A stretch of DNA of 30,609 bases from assembly GCA_964597075.1 (NCBI GenBank), contig CAZQXC010000018.1, positions 1 to 30,609 on the forward strand, read 5' to 3'. The first letter of the stretch is position 1, and each line of letters starts with the position of its first letter. The notes under the pieces were generated by a model, which ran no database searches, was not told where the DNA came from, and was given only the letters and a program-made list of their open reading frames with translations. Shown here one piece after another: positions 1 through 8,315 of this stretch. A program made the translations under genes and the position numbers. The stretch is from UBA2336 sp964597075 (GTDB lineage Bacteria; Bacteroidota; Bacteroidia; Cytophagales; Cyclobacteriaceae).

Positions 1-716
1 TTGGTTTTAGCTTGATATAACTGCTAATAAAGTTTTGCCATGCCCAGGTGGTAACGGAGTTAATATATTCGCCCCATCCACGGCTATTCATGCTCATATA
101 AAAATCTGCATTTACGTGCGATGGTTTTTTGAAAGGTTGCAGCACACCGGTTACCCGAAAGGTATCGGTAGATTGTCCGCTGTTGATAATGATCAGCTCA
201 TCAAGCGGAGACTCATCTCCAAAAATTTTCGAAGCAACTTCCGATGATAGCACAACAGATGAAGGTCCATCCAGCGCGGTGAACCGATCACCTTCTTTAA
301 ATTCAAAGGAAAAAATATCAAAGAATGTCGAATCAACCAGGAATCCGGTTTTTTCATAAAACGTTTTTTCCTTGTAATGGAGTAAGTGTTGTTCCACTTC
401 TGGTGGGCTCACCAATCGGGTGGCACTTTCGATTTCAGGAAACTGCTCAGCCAGGGCTAACGCAACGGGTGGTGACGTGCGCGGGAAACTTTCAGGAACA
501 CCATCTTTGGTAAAGATTGAGTACATGCGATAGATACGGTCGTGGTCTTCAAAATGCTTTTCAAAGCTAACCTCATCCTTGATGTACAAAGCCAGTAGTA
601 CGCAGCATGAAATGCCAACGGCCAATCCACTAATATTGNNNNNNNNNNTTGATGATTGAAAATGCTTTATGCTTGCGCAGATTTCGCAGGGCAATAATGA
701 AATAATTCTTTAGCAT
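1..716 (-). CDS. MacB/FtsX-type ABC transporter permease, N-terminal part (3' end outside window, interrupted by N block)
   Basis: Reading the minus strand from ATG 716 gives MLKNYFIIALRNLRKHKAFS, the usual N-terminus of the large MacB_PCD/FtsX permeases of Bacteroidetes. After the N block the frame continues with NISGLAVGISCCVLLALYI (first membrane helix) and then DEVSFEKHFEDHDRIYRMYS, the start of the periplasmic core domain. The frame stays open to the window edge through a core-domain-like stretch (SSVVLSSEVASKIFGDESPL). The two parts lie in different frames as written, because the 10 Ns are a nominal gap. Families of this type sit in the inner membrane and work with a separate LolD/MacB-like ATPase in export or lipoprotein and stress-related traffic; the substrate here cannot be told. 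Only about a quarter of a typical 800-residue protein is present. The start is supported by a -24/-12-like promoter 25-39 bp upstream. Confidence 0.85.
639..648. other. Assembly gap (10 N)
   Basis: Ten Ns separate the two parts of the permease reading frame. The left flank ends in ...taatattg and the right flank begins ttgatgattg. Merging the shared ttg restores SIINISGLAVG, the expected family sequence, so the contigs probably overlap by 3 bp rather than being separated. Confidence 0.95.
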
Positions 717-740
717 AAGCCTGGTATTTGTCAAAGCCAT

Positions 741-755
741 ACGAATTCAATGCCA
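741..755 (-). promoter_or_regulatory. Putative sigma-54 (-24/-12) promoter of the permease
   Basis: On the minus strand the sequence reads TGGCAT-TGAAT-TCGTA. This matches the -24 element TGGCAC in five of six bases, has the correct 5-nt spacing, and has a partial -12 element (TTGCA expected). It lies 25-39 bp upstream of ATG 716, with activator-like half-sites further upstream. The -12 half is weak, so this is tentative on its own. Confidence 0.4.
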
Positions 756-802
756 TCAAAAAATAAGCCTTAAATGAGCTAAAATAATTGTTTTGATATT
801 CC

Positions 803-842
803 TGACCGATCAGATGCGAACATGGATGTCCGTTTGCGGTCG
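803..842 (-). promoter_or_regulatory. Putative upstream activator sites (TGTCCG-N4-CGGACA type)
   Basis: On the minus strand CGACCG-caaa-CGGACA (842-827) is an imperfect 6-4-6 inverted repeat. It is followed 20 bp later by another half-site TGTTCG (822-817) and then CGGTCA (808-803). The array lies just beyond the kup stop codon and 50-100 bp upstream of the -24/-12 element, the usual distance for an enhancer-binding protein. A matching array with the same 4-nt spacer and 20-bp period precedes the ABC-ATPase operon at 26395-26430. Confidence 0.45.
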
Positions 843-854
843 CTTTATCGTGGA

Positions 855-2816
855 TTATTGTTCATCGTCCCGATCGCGTTTTATTTTCACCAAGGCGGGA
901 GGGCCAACTTGTATGGGTGCCTTTTCTAACTCCAGGTTTGCGGCCTCAATACCATAATGCGCCTCGGTGGAAAGGCTGAATTTTTTCAGAATCCGATACC
1001 CCTGAATGATCAGCCTGTCGAAGTTTGAAATCTCACTGTCGGAAGAAGCCCACGACTGAATGATCACGTATTTAAAATCTGCTGTTTGGCTGTACTTGTG
1101 CAAGGATGGATACGGACTGATCAGATCGATTTCACCCGAGTCGGCCATTTCATGAACAATCTTATTAAAGATCAGGTTAATCCGATGATCAGCCTTAAAT
1201 CCTAATTTGATACGCACGAAGAAACACTTTTTTGGAATGATGGTGTCTACCGAGTACTTGCTGGTAAACGGACTGTCTACCGTATCCACATGCAGGAACC
1301 AGTATACATCTGCCCGCTTGGGTCGTTTTCGGAACATCGAGTAGATAATATTGGAATCGATATAGCGCTTGCTATCAGCCACGGCCAGGAATACAAGATT
1401 AGTGGCTTCCTTGGGAATGGTTTCATCGGATTGCAGATCCTTGATCATATCCACATAGTGCTTCAAGTCTACAAACTCGGTGTGGCGTGTGCGCAATCCG
1501 CGGGCACGCAACTGAACAAACAATACCAGAAATAGTCCACTGGCAATAATAAAGGCAAACCAACCACCATGACTGAACTTACTCAGGTTAGAAACCAGAA
1601 ACATGATTTCCATGGAGAAAAATAATAGGGCTAGTCCGATGGCGCGCACTGTAGATTTTCGTGATAAAGAAAAATAATAGACCAACAACGAGGTGGTCAT
1701 TAACATGTCAATAGTAATGGCTAACCCGTAAGCGCCTTCCATAGCGGACGATTCTTTAAAATACAGCACCACTAAAATGCAGCCGCACATTAAGATCCAG
1801 TTAATGGATGGAATATAAATCTGTCCTTTTATTTGACTTGGATATCGGACACGTGTCATCGGCCAGAGTTTTAGTTTCATGGCCTCGTTTACCAGGGTGA
1901 ATGTTCCGGAGATCAACGCCTGGCTGGCAATAACAGCCGCAGAAGTTGCTATGACAATACCAAATGGTAAAAACCAATCAGGCATAATGGCATAGAATGG
2001 AATCTGGTCGCCCAGCGTGGTGCCTTCTTGTTTTAGTAACCATGCGGCCTGTCCAAAATAATTCAGCAGCAGTGCAGTTTTTACAAAGGCCCAGCCTACA
2101 CGAATGTTTCCTTTTCCGCAATGTCCCAGGTCGGAGTACAATGCTTCGGCTCCGGTAGTACACAGAAACACGGCACCTAAAATCCAGAATCCTCCCGGGT
2201 ACGCGGTAAGTAATTCAATAGCATACATCGGGTTGATGGCCTTTAGTACACCCGGGTTTTGAACTAACTGTATGGTGCCCAGGGTACCGATGGTGAGGAA
2301 CCACACCGTCATTACCGGTCCAAAAGTTTTTCCAACTACCCCGGTTCCAAATTGCTGAAAAATAAAAAGCCCTATTAGAATGGCGATAATGATTTGAATA
2401 ATAGGAAGGTCGGGATTGAATATTTTTAATCCTTCAACAGCCGAAGAAACACTGATGGCTGGAGTAATAAAACCATCGGCAATAAGCGTAGCACACCCGA
2501 TGATGGCCGGATAAACCACCCAACCTGCCTTATATCTTCTTACTAATGCATAGAGTGCAAAAATTCCACCTTCACCTTTGTTATCGGCATTTAATGCCAT
2601 GTAGATGTACTTGATGGTCGTTACCAGTGTTAATGTCCAGAACACACACGACAAGCCACCAAGGATGAGCATTTCAGAAATTTCCTGCTCTCCCGCGATG
2701 GCACGGAATACGTAAAGTGGGGAGGTACCTATGTCACCATAAATAATGCCCAGTGAGATGAGCACACCCGCGGCCGAAAGAGGTGATTTATGTTTATGGT
2801 ATGCTTCTAAAGCCAT
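855..2816 (-). CDS. kup: Kup-family potassium uptake protein
   Basis: A 653-residue inner-membrane protein of the KUP/HAK/KT family, which imports K+ with protons. The family signature GDIGTSPLYVF lies at residues 27-37 in the first helix. About twelve hydrophobic segments follow to roughly residue 440, then a soluble C-terminal domain of about 200 residues, as usual for Kup. Other typical stretches seen are DNKGEGGIFALYAL and DGFITPAISVSSAVEGL. Length matches the family (about 620-680). It starts 32 bp after the NADH dehydrogenase stop on the same strand, so the two are probably cotranscribed. The third-to-last codons are charged (RDRDDEQ). No frame disruption is seen. Confidence 0.95.
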   Translation of the reverse strand: MALEAYHKHKSPLSAAGVLISLGIIYGDIGTSPLYVFRAIAGEQEISEMLILGGLSCVFWTLTLVTTIKYIYMALNADNKGEGGIFALYALVRRYKAGWVVYPAIIGCATLIADGFITPAISVSSAVEGLKIFNPDLPIIQIIIAILIGLFIFQQFGTGVVGKTFGPVMTVWFLTIGTLGTIQLVQNPGVLKAINPMYAIELLTAYPGGFWILGAVFLCTTGAEALYSDLGHCGKGNIRVGWAFVKTALLLNYFGQAAWLLKQEGTTLGDQIPFYAIMPDWFLPFGIVIATSAAVIASQALISGTFTLVNEAMKLKLWPMTRVRYPSQIKGQIYIPSINWILMCGCILVVLYFKESSAMEGAYGLAITIDMLMTTSLLVYYFSLSRKSTVRAIGLALLFFSMEIMFLVSNLSKFSHGGWFAFIIASGLFLVLFVQLRARGLRTRHTEFVDLKHYVDMIKDLQSDETIPKEATNLVFLAVADSKRYIDSNIIYSMFRKRPKRADVYWFLHVDTVDSPFTSKYSVDTIIPKKCFFVRIKLGFKADHRINLIFNKIVHEMADSGEIDLISPYPSLHKYSQTADFKYVIIQSWASSDSEISNFDRLIIQGYRILKKFSLSTEAHYGIEAANLELEKAPIQVGPPALVKIKRDRDDEQ

Positions 2817-2848
2817 GAACTATAAACGAATGTAGTAAAATAATCCAA

Positions 2849-4153
2849 TCAGTTAACGCCATCCTTATTCCTGCTGATGATCAGTCGGTTGCTCTTATCG
2901 TAGGAGAAGTAACTCCAAAACCAACTGAACAAAACCAGGAATTTGTTTCGAAAACCAATTATTGAAATCAGGTGAACAAACATCCAGACAAACCAGGCAA
3001 AGAAGCCCTGTGTTTTAAAGGCTTTCATATCCACCACGGCACGGTTGCGGCCAATGGTAGCCATGGAGCCTTTATCAAAATACCGGAACGGCTTCATCGG
3101 TTTTTTTTGCATGAGCTGCTTCAGATTTTTAGCCAGCAGCCTGCCTTGTTGCATGGCGGGCGGTGCCATCATGGGATGACCGTTTGGAAATGAAGCGTCT
3201 CCTTCCATGGTTGCGGCATCGCCAATGGCAAAAATATTTTGATAACCTTTTACGCGGTTAAACTCATCTACCAAAATTCTTCCTGCTTTGCCAATGGCCG
3301 CAGCCCCTAATCCATGAATAGGGTTTCCTGTTACACCCGCTGCCCAAACCAACGTGCGCGAAATCAGTTTTTCACCAGTATTTAATATCACTTCGTATCC
3401 GTTGTAGGTTTTAACGGCACAACTTAAATGTACTTTTACCCCCATTGTCTCGAGGTACTCCAGTGCTTTGTCCGATGCCTCTTTCGACATGCCATTGAGT
3501 AATCGTGGTCCTGCCTCTACCAAATGAATGTCCATGTGTGTGAACTCAAGTTCCTTGTAGTCGCTGGGGAATACATGTTTCTTTAATTCGGCCAATGCCC
3601 CGGCAAGTTCAACCCCGGTTGGGCCTCCACCCACAATGACATAATCCATTAAGCTGTTCATTAACACCAGATCATCTGTGAGCAGTGCCGTTTCCAGGTT
3701 CCGTATAATTTTGTTACGTAGCTGTATGGCATCAATGATGGTTTTCATGGGTATGGCATGTTCTTCCACATCCTTCATACCGTAGTAATTGGTTGTTGCT
3801 CCATTGGCGATAACCAGGTAATCGTACTTTACGTGTCCAATGGACGTTTCGATATAGTTTTCCTCAGGCTTTATATCAATGACTTCGCCCATGCGGAAGA
3901 AAAAGTCATTTTGTTTATCGAAACGCTTACGGAAGGGGAATACGATGGAGCTTGTTTCGAGTCCTGAACTGGCCACCTGGTATAGCAGGGGTTGAAAGGT
4001 GTGGTGGTTATACCGGTCGAACAAAACAACCTGGGCTTTAAAACCATTCAACCCTTTGGCCACCTCAAGCCCGCCAAAACCGCCACCTATTATTATGACA
4101 CGAGGTTTATTCAGGTCAGCGATACGCGTTCGCTCAGTAATCAGTTTGGACAT
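2849..4153 (-). CDS. ndh: Type II NADH dehydrogenase (NDH-2 family, FAD-dependent)
   Basis: A 434-residue flavoprotein that oxidises NADH and passes electrons to menaquinone without pumping protons, bound at the inner face of the membrane. The first Rossmann motif GGGFGG is at residues 23-28 (FAD) and the second GGGPTG at 175-180 (NADH). The FAD-closing motif IFAIGDAA is at 308-315, and the quinone-site-like PPAMQQG at 331-337. The last 50 residues are rich in aromatic and hydrophobic residues (FFAWFVWMFVHLISIIGF), fitting membrane attachment. It is the first gene of a likely ndh-kup operon. A 6-bp hairpin (ACCCGT-aaa-ACGGGT on the plus strand, 4166-4180) lies 12 bp before the start codon and could affect translation. 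Confidence 0.93.
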   Translation of the reverse strand: MSKLITERTRIADLNKPRVIIIGGGFGGLEVAKGLNGFKAQVVLFDRYNHHTFQPLLYQVASSGLETSSIVFPFRKRFDKQNDFFFRMGEVIDIKPEENYIETSIGHVKYDYLVIANGATTNYYGMKDVEEHAIPMKTIIDAIQLRNKIIRNLETALLTDDLVLMNSLMDYVIVGGGPTGVELAGALAELKKHVFPSDYKELEFTHMDIHLVEAGPRLLNGMSKEASDKALEYLETMGVKVHLSCAVKTYNGYEVILNTGEKLISRTLVWAAGVTGNPIHGLGAAAIGKAGRILVDEFNRVKGYQNIFAIGDAATMEGDASFPNGHPMMAPPAMQQGRLLAKNLKQLMQKKPMKPFRYFDKGSMATIGRNRAVVDMKAFKTQGFFAWFVWMFVHLISIIGFRNKFLVLFSWFWSYFSYDKSNRLIISRNKDGVN

Positions 4154-4301
4154 GGAGTAGGGAAAACCCGTAAAACGGGTGCTAATTTAGGGGGTTTATC
4201 CAAGTGCAAAAAGGTTATTTGTAAATATTAATCGTTTTTTAGTAGTGCCCATGTTGAAAAAAAATAATTGTGAACAACAACCTTTTGTAGTTCGTGAAAT
4301 G

Positions 4302-4309
4302 TATTTTTG
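4302..4309 (+). promoter_or_regulatory. Bacteroidetes -7 box TATTTTTG
   Basis: A perfect TAnnTTTG box lies 32 bp before ATG 4342. It overlaps the possible upstream GTG start at 4294, arguing that translation begins at 4342. A TTTG at 4284-4287 is only 14 bp away, so the -33 element is unclear. Confidence 0.5.
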
Positions 4310-4341
4310 TGTTATACCTGAATTTAAACAAAACCCCACTT

Positions 4342-5082
4342 ATGAAACATCTTCTTTGGATAATTCCTGTAGTCATCCTGAGCGCTTGCGGAGGAAAAGA
4401 AAAAGCTGAATTACAATCGCAAGTTGATTCACTGCGTATTGAATTAGAGACCTCTCAACGCGTATCCAACACCCTAATAGAGGTTGGGGTGTTAATGGAT
4501 TCCATTGATGCCAACCGCCAATTGTTACGCGTGAATATGGTGGAAGGTACAACCTATGATGATTACACCTCCCGCATGAAGGATTTAAATGAGTACGTGA
4601 AAGATACTGAACGGAAAATTTCAGATTTGGAAAACGCATTGAAAAATTCACAAGGGCTTTCTTCGTCATATGCACGGCAGATAAAAAAATTGAAAGATGA
4701 TCTACAAGGAAAGTCAAGGGAAATACTAACCTTACAGGAGCAAGTGGATAAATACAGGAATGAAAATCAAAACCTGATTAACCTGGCCGAAATGCAGATT
4801 GCCGAGATTGCTGATAAGGAAATTCAAATTTCCGCCAAAGAGCAGGAGCTTGCCCTGATTGAAGCACGCATTCAGGAGTTGATGATTCAATCGAAAGTAA
4901 GTGAGGCCGATGCTTATTTTGCCCGCGCGCAAGCTGTTGAAGAGGCAGCGAACCGTACGAAGTTAGCGCCAAAGAAGAAAAAGGAGACATTACAGGAAGC
5001 ACTAGAACTTTACAAGAAATCATTGTCGTTAGGTAATCAGGAAGCAGAAGGTAAAATCAACGAACTGCAGAAAAAATTATAA
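4342..5082 (+). CDS. Coiled-coil lipoprotein of unknown function
   Basis: A 246-residue protein starting MKHLLWIIPVVILSAC, an SpII signal peptide with lipobox ending at Cys16, so it should be lipid-anchored in the envelope. From about residue 20 to 190 it is rich in E, K, L and Q with heptad spacing, predicting long coiled coils. The C-terminus (ALELYKKSLSLGNQEAEGKI) looks like a single TPR-like helix pair. The upstream GTG at 4294 was rejected because a promoter box overlaps it and the signal peptide starts at 4342. It is transcribed divergently from ndh and convergently to the exchanger gene. No enzymatic motif was recognised. Confidence 0.85.
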   Translation: MKHLLWIIPVVILSACGGKEKAELQSQVDSLRIELETSQRVSNTLIEVGVLMDSIDANRQLLRVNMVEGTTYDDYTSRMKDLNEYVKDTERKISDLENALKNSQGLSSSYARQIKKLKDDLQGKSREILTLQEQVDKYRNENQNLINLAEMQIAEIADKEIQISAKEQELALIEARIQELMIQSKVSEADAYFARAQAVEEAANRTKLAPKKKKETLQEALELYKKSLSLGNQEAEGKINELQKKL

Positions 5083-5103
5083 TTCAGAAAATCAATACAT
5101 GGT

Positions 5104-5136
5104 AAAAAAGGACCCCTTGACCGGAGGTCTTTTTTT
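5104..5136. terminator. Bidirectional terminator
   Basis: A-run, then an imperfect stem GACCcC/GgAGGTC (5111-5116 with 5124-5129), then a T-run at 5130-5136. The arrangement can stop transcription from both sides, fitting the convergent genes. The T-run overlaps the stop codon of the exchanger gene. Confidence 0.65.
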
Positions 5137-6100
5137 ATTTTTCGAGATCAATAAGATAGATCGTATAGGAAAGATAGCCAACAAGCAAAATTATGGCCTC
5201 CCACCGATCAAGCTTGCGTTTGCTGAGGGTAAACATGAAAATCATAACCAGGACCGTAGCCACAGCAAGTACATACAGATCGAAATTCAAAGCTATATTA
5301 AACGGTATGGGAGAAATGATCCCAGAGATGCCAAGCACCAGGCAGATGTTAAAAATGTTTGACCCGATCACATTACCGATGGCTATATCGGTATTTCTTC
5401 TATAGGCTGCCACTGCTGACGTGGCTAATTCAGGCAGGGAGGTACCTGCAGCCAACACCGTAAGGCCAATGAGTTTTTCACTTAGTTCAAAATAATGAGC
5501 AATTTCTACAGCATTAATCACCACAAGTTTACCCCCACCGATAAGCATAATTAATCCCGTGAAAAATAAACCCGTTGCTTTCCAGGTGCTGTAAATTTTT
5601 ATGGGTGTTCCTTCTTCGGTGTCAAGGGTACTCTTCATGGTGCGATAGATATAGAGAAGGAATAGTAGAAAGAGCAACATGAGAATACCTGCATCTATAC
5701 GGCTCAGTATATTGCCCTCGCTTCCCCATAGCCGCCCATCGTTTACCAAAAGATAGAGAACTAACACCGCGATAAGCGACAGGGGTACTTCATATTTTAT
5801 GGTTTTACGCTGAACAACTAATGGATAAATTGCTCCGGCAACACCAAGTATGAAGAGCAGGTTGAAGTTATTACTTCCAATAATGTTACCGAACGCGGCA
5901 TCACTCTTTCCGCTTAGGGCAGCAATAACGTTAACCACCATTTCTGGCATGGAAGTACCGAATGCCACTACCGTAAGGCCAATGGCCAGGTTTGAAATAT
6001 TAAATTTCTTAGCAACGGAGGCTGCGCCATCCACCAGAAAATCTGCTCCTTTTACCAGGATAACGAACCCGATGAGCAACAGAACAACCACATGAACCAT
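5135..6100 (-). CDS. CaCA-family sodium/calcium exchanger, copy 1
   Basis: A 321-residue inner-membrane protein of the YrbG type, with the internal duplication of the Ca2+:cation antiporter family. Alpha-1 repeat: GTSMPE at residues 49-54 and GNIIGSNNFN at 71-80. Alpha-2 repeat: GTSLPE at 219-224 and GNVIGSNIFN at 242-251. The acidic residues of both GTS-PE motifs, needed for ion binding, are present. About ten hydrophobic helices are visible, with a hydrophilic central loop (STLDTEEGTPIKIYS) as in copy 2. In alpha-1 the usual Ile of GSNIFN is Asn. It is the last gene of the corA-exchanger-exchanger run, 68 bp behind its paralogue. Ion specificity (Na+ or H+ against Ca2+) is not evident from sequence. 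Confidence 0.92.
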   Translation of the reverse strand: MVHVVVLLLIGFVILVKGADFLVDGAASVAKKFNISNLAIGLTVVAFGTSMPEMVVNVIAALSGKSDAAFGNIIGSNNFNLLFILGVAGAIYPLVVQRKTIKYEVPLSLIAVLVLYLLVNDGRLWGSEGNILSRIDAGILMLLFLLFLLYIYRTMKSTLDTEEGTPIKIYSTWKATGLFFTGLIMLIGGGKLVVINAVEIAHYFELSEKLIGLTVLAAGTSLPELATSAVAAYRRNTDIAIGNVIGSNIFNICLVLGISGIISPIPFNIALNFDLYVLAVATVLVMIFMFTLSKRKLDRWEAIILLVGYLSYTIYLIDLEK

Positions 6101-6168
6101 AGGCTACAGACAACTAAATTTTTTAAAAATAGAGGAATTAATGCGGATAATATAATGACCTGATTTAT

Positions 6169-7158
6169 TTAGTTTCTTTCGATGAGGTAGTAGGTATAGC
6201 CAATATAAATGATAATAAATCCAAAGGCTTCCCACCGATCTAATTTGTTCTTGCTCAAAGTAAACATGGCCAATAACAGGGCCAGGGTTCCAAAAGCCAA
6301 TACGTAGAGGTCGGTATTCAATACGGCTTGTTCAATATGTGTTTCATGCAGCTGATCAGGATACTCAATGGGTTTGATTATGCCATTAACACCAAGGATT
6401 AAAAAGATATTGAAAATATTTGATCCAATGATGTTGCCAATGGCAATGTCCGTTTGTCTTTTAAAGGCCGCCACGGCTGTGGTGGCCAATTCAGGTAATG
6501 ATGTTCCTGCGGCAAGAATGGTTAAACCGATAAGTTTTTCACTCAGGCCAAATACTTTTGCAATACCAACAGCATTTTCGGTTACCAGGTATCCGCCACC
6601 TATCAGCATACCTACTCCGCCAATAGCCATGGCAATAGAAATCCATATGCTGTATATTTTTATCGAGTCGCCTTCTTCGTCTGTTTTTGTTTTTAAAGAA
6701 CGATAGATGTAAACCAGAAAAATCAGAAATCCCGCAAAAAGAATCAGGGCGTCCATCCGGCTAAGAATATCTACATCTGTTCCTTTCAAAATCTGATCAT
6801 TAACCAAAACCCATAACAGAACTATACCAAACAGGGAAAAGGGCACTTCATACTTTACCGATGATTTCTGAACCACTAATGGATAAATTATTCCGGTTAT
6901 ACCCAGGATAAAAAGCAGGTTGAAAATATTACTGCCGATAATATTTCCGAAGATGGCCTCGTTACGACCGGCCATGGAGTTGATAATGTTAACGGTCATC
7001 TCCGGGGCCGATGTACCAAAGGATACCACGGTTAATCCGATTATCAGAGTAGAAACACTAAAGCGTTTGGCTAATGAAGATGCGCCAGCCACCAGAAAAT
7101 CAGCACCTTTTATAAGAATTCCGAAACCGCAGAAAAGTAAAATTAAATACAGAAACAT
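6169..7158 (-). CDS. CaCA-family sodium/calcium exchanger, copy 2
   Basis: A 329-residue paralogue of the next gene downstream, collinear with it throughout. Alpha-1 has GTSAPE at 49-54 and GNIIGSNIFN at 71-80; alpha-2 has GTSLPE at 219-224 and GNIIGSNIFN at 241-250. I start it at ATG 7158 (MFLYLILLFCGFGILIKGAD), which aligns with the start of copy 1. A longer frame to 7200 would add 14 polar residues and overlap the end of corA. The stop of corA is 10 bp upstream, so the genes are likely cotranscribed and translationally close. Relative to copy 1 it has an extra segment before the penultimate helix (about 20 residues including DQLHETHIEQAVLN). Confidence 0.92.
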   Translation of the reverse strand: MFLYLILLFCGFGILIKGADFLVAGASSLAKRFSVSTLIIGLTVVSFGTSAPEMTVNIINSMAGRNEAIFGNIIGSNIFNLLFILGITGIIYPLVVQKSSVKYEVPFSLFGIVLLWVLVNDQILKGTDVDILSRMDALILFAGFLIFLVYIYRSLKTKTDEEGDSIKIYSIWISIAMAIGGVGMLIGGGYLVTENAVGIAKVFGLSEKLIGLTILAAGTSLPELATTAVAAFKRQTDIAIGNIIGSNIFNIFLILGVNGIIKPIEYPDQLHETHIEQAVLNTDLYVLAFGTLALLLAMFTLSKNKLDRWEAFGFIIIYIGYTYYLIERN

Positions 7159-7168
7159 GCGTATAAAA

Positions 7169-8188
7169 TTAGAACCATTTCTTGAACCGGAAATATCCAA
7201 GCATGCCTACGGTCATTAAAATCATAACTAACCAGGTAAACGGGTAGCCGTATTCCCAGTCAATTTCAGGCATTTTTCGGAAGTTCATTCCATAAACGCC
7301 TACTATAAAAGTGAGCGGAATGAAAATGGTAGAGATAATGGTCAGTACTTTAATGATTTTGTTAAGCTGGTTGTTTTGTGTGTTGATGTGAATATCCATC
7401 AAACTTGACGTAAGGTCTTTGTAGGTGTCGAGGGAATCGAGCAGGTGTACAACATGATCGTACACGTCATCAAAAAAGCGCTCATTCTCTTCCTCAATAA
7501 GTTCATTCTTATCCCTCAGCAGGGTAGATAATGCATCGCGCAGCGGATATACGGCTTTGCGCAGGTAGATCAACTCCTTCTTCAGGTTTTGTATGCGCTG
7601 AAAGGTAAGCTCCGAATGTTCGTTGTGAAGACTTTCCTCAATTTCCTCAATCTGTTCGCCAATCGCATCGAGTACGTTGTAATAATTATCAACAATGATA
7701 TCAACGAGTCGGTAGAGCAAGTAGTCGGCTTTCTTTTTTCGAACCCGGCCTTGATCCAACCGGATGCGATCACGAAAATGATCAAACAAATCGCCTTCCT
7801 TTTCCTGGAAACAAATCAGGTAATGATTGCCCAGCACAAAACTTATTTGTTCATACTCAATTTCGCCACTGTTAATACTATACAGCATTTTTAAAGTGAA
7901 GAACAGGTAGTCATCATATTCTTCAACCTTGGGCCGCTGGTCCTGCACGACATCTTCAATCAGCAGCGAGTGAAAATTAAAATGGGTTTGAATTTTTTCA
8001 ATGATGGAATTGTCGTAGAGCCCATCTACATTAATCCAGTTTACCCGGTTGGGATGTATGCGTTGTATAATCTCATCAATGGTAAGATCATCGGCTTTTT
8101 CGTAATGTTCACGGTCATACCCGATCAGCTCCAGTATAACCCGGTTAGGTTTTTCAGAATTTTGCTGTTCAACCACGTGTATCCCCAT
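7169..8188 (-). CDS. corA: CorA-type divalent cation (Mg2+/Co2+) channel
   Basis: A 339-residue protein with the CorA layout: a long acidic cytoplasmic domain (residues 1-270) rich in charged helices (for example EQIEEIEESLHNEH), then two C-terminal membrane helices at about 277-300 and 317-335. The family-defining GMN motif sits at the end of helix 1 (GVYGMN, 297-302), and the protein ends in the basic tail FRFKKWF. It forms homopentameric Mg2+ channels in known members. It leads an apparent operon with the two CaCA exchangers, suggesting a role in divalent-cation balance. Confidence 0.95.
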   Translation of the reverse strand: MGIHVVEQQNSEKPNRVILELIGYDREHYEKADDLTIDEIIQRIHPNRVNWINVDGLYDNSIIEKIQTHFNFHSLLIEDVVQDQRPKVEEYDDYLFFTLKMLYSINSGEIEYEQISFVLGNHYLICFQEKEGDLFDHFRDRIRLDQGRVRKKKADYLLYRLVDIIVDNYYNVLDAIGEQIEEIEESLHNEHSELTFQRIQNLKKELIYLRKAVYPLRDALSTLLRDKNELIEEENERFFDDVYDHVVHLLDSLDTYKDLTSSLMDIHINTQNNQLNKIIKVLTIISTIFIPLTFIVGVYGMNFRKMPEIDWEYGYPFTWLVMILMTVGMLGYFRFKKWF

Positions 8189-8278
8189 ACGTAATCAAGC
8201 TTTTTAGTATTCAGGTTAAGCAACCTCCAAGATAGAAGGATGAGCTGATTTAACCATAATCAGACTCAAATTATCCAT

Positions 8279-8309
8279 TTTGAAAGCGGTAGCAGGCATT
8301 GTATTATTG
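8279..8309 (+). promoter_or_regulatory. Promoter of the polyprenyl synthase gene
   Basis: A -33 element TTTG (8279-8282), a 19-bp spacer and the -7 element TATTATTG (8302-8309, one mismatch to TAnnTTTG) lie just before ATG 8316. The promoter overlaps the possible TTG start at 8280 and so excludes it. Confidence 0.5.
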
Positions 8310-8315
8310 TGCCGC

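Noticed and set aside
652..874. Open minus-strand frame (ending ...AKELFHYCPAKSAQA) overlapping the permease start in another frame
   Set aside because: It lacks a plausible start, runs through the activator sites and promoter, and overlaps the well-supported permease N-terminus; probably chance.
4294..4341. GTG start extending the coiled-coil lipoprotein by 16 residues
   Set aside because: A perfect -7 promoter box overlaps it and the lipoprotein signal peptide begins at ATG 4342.
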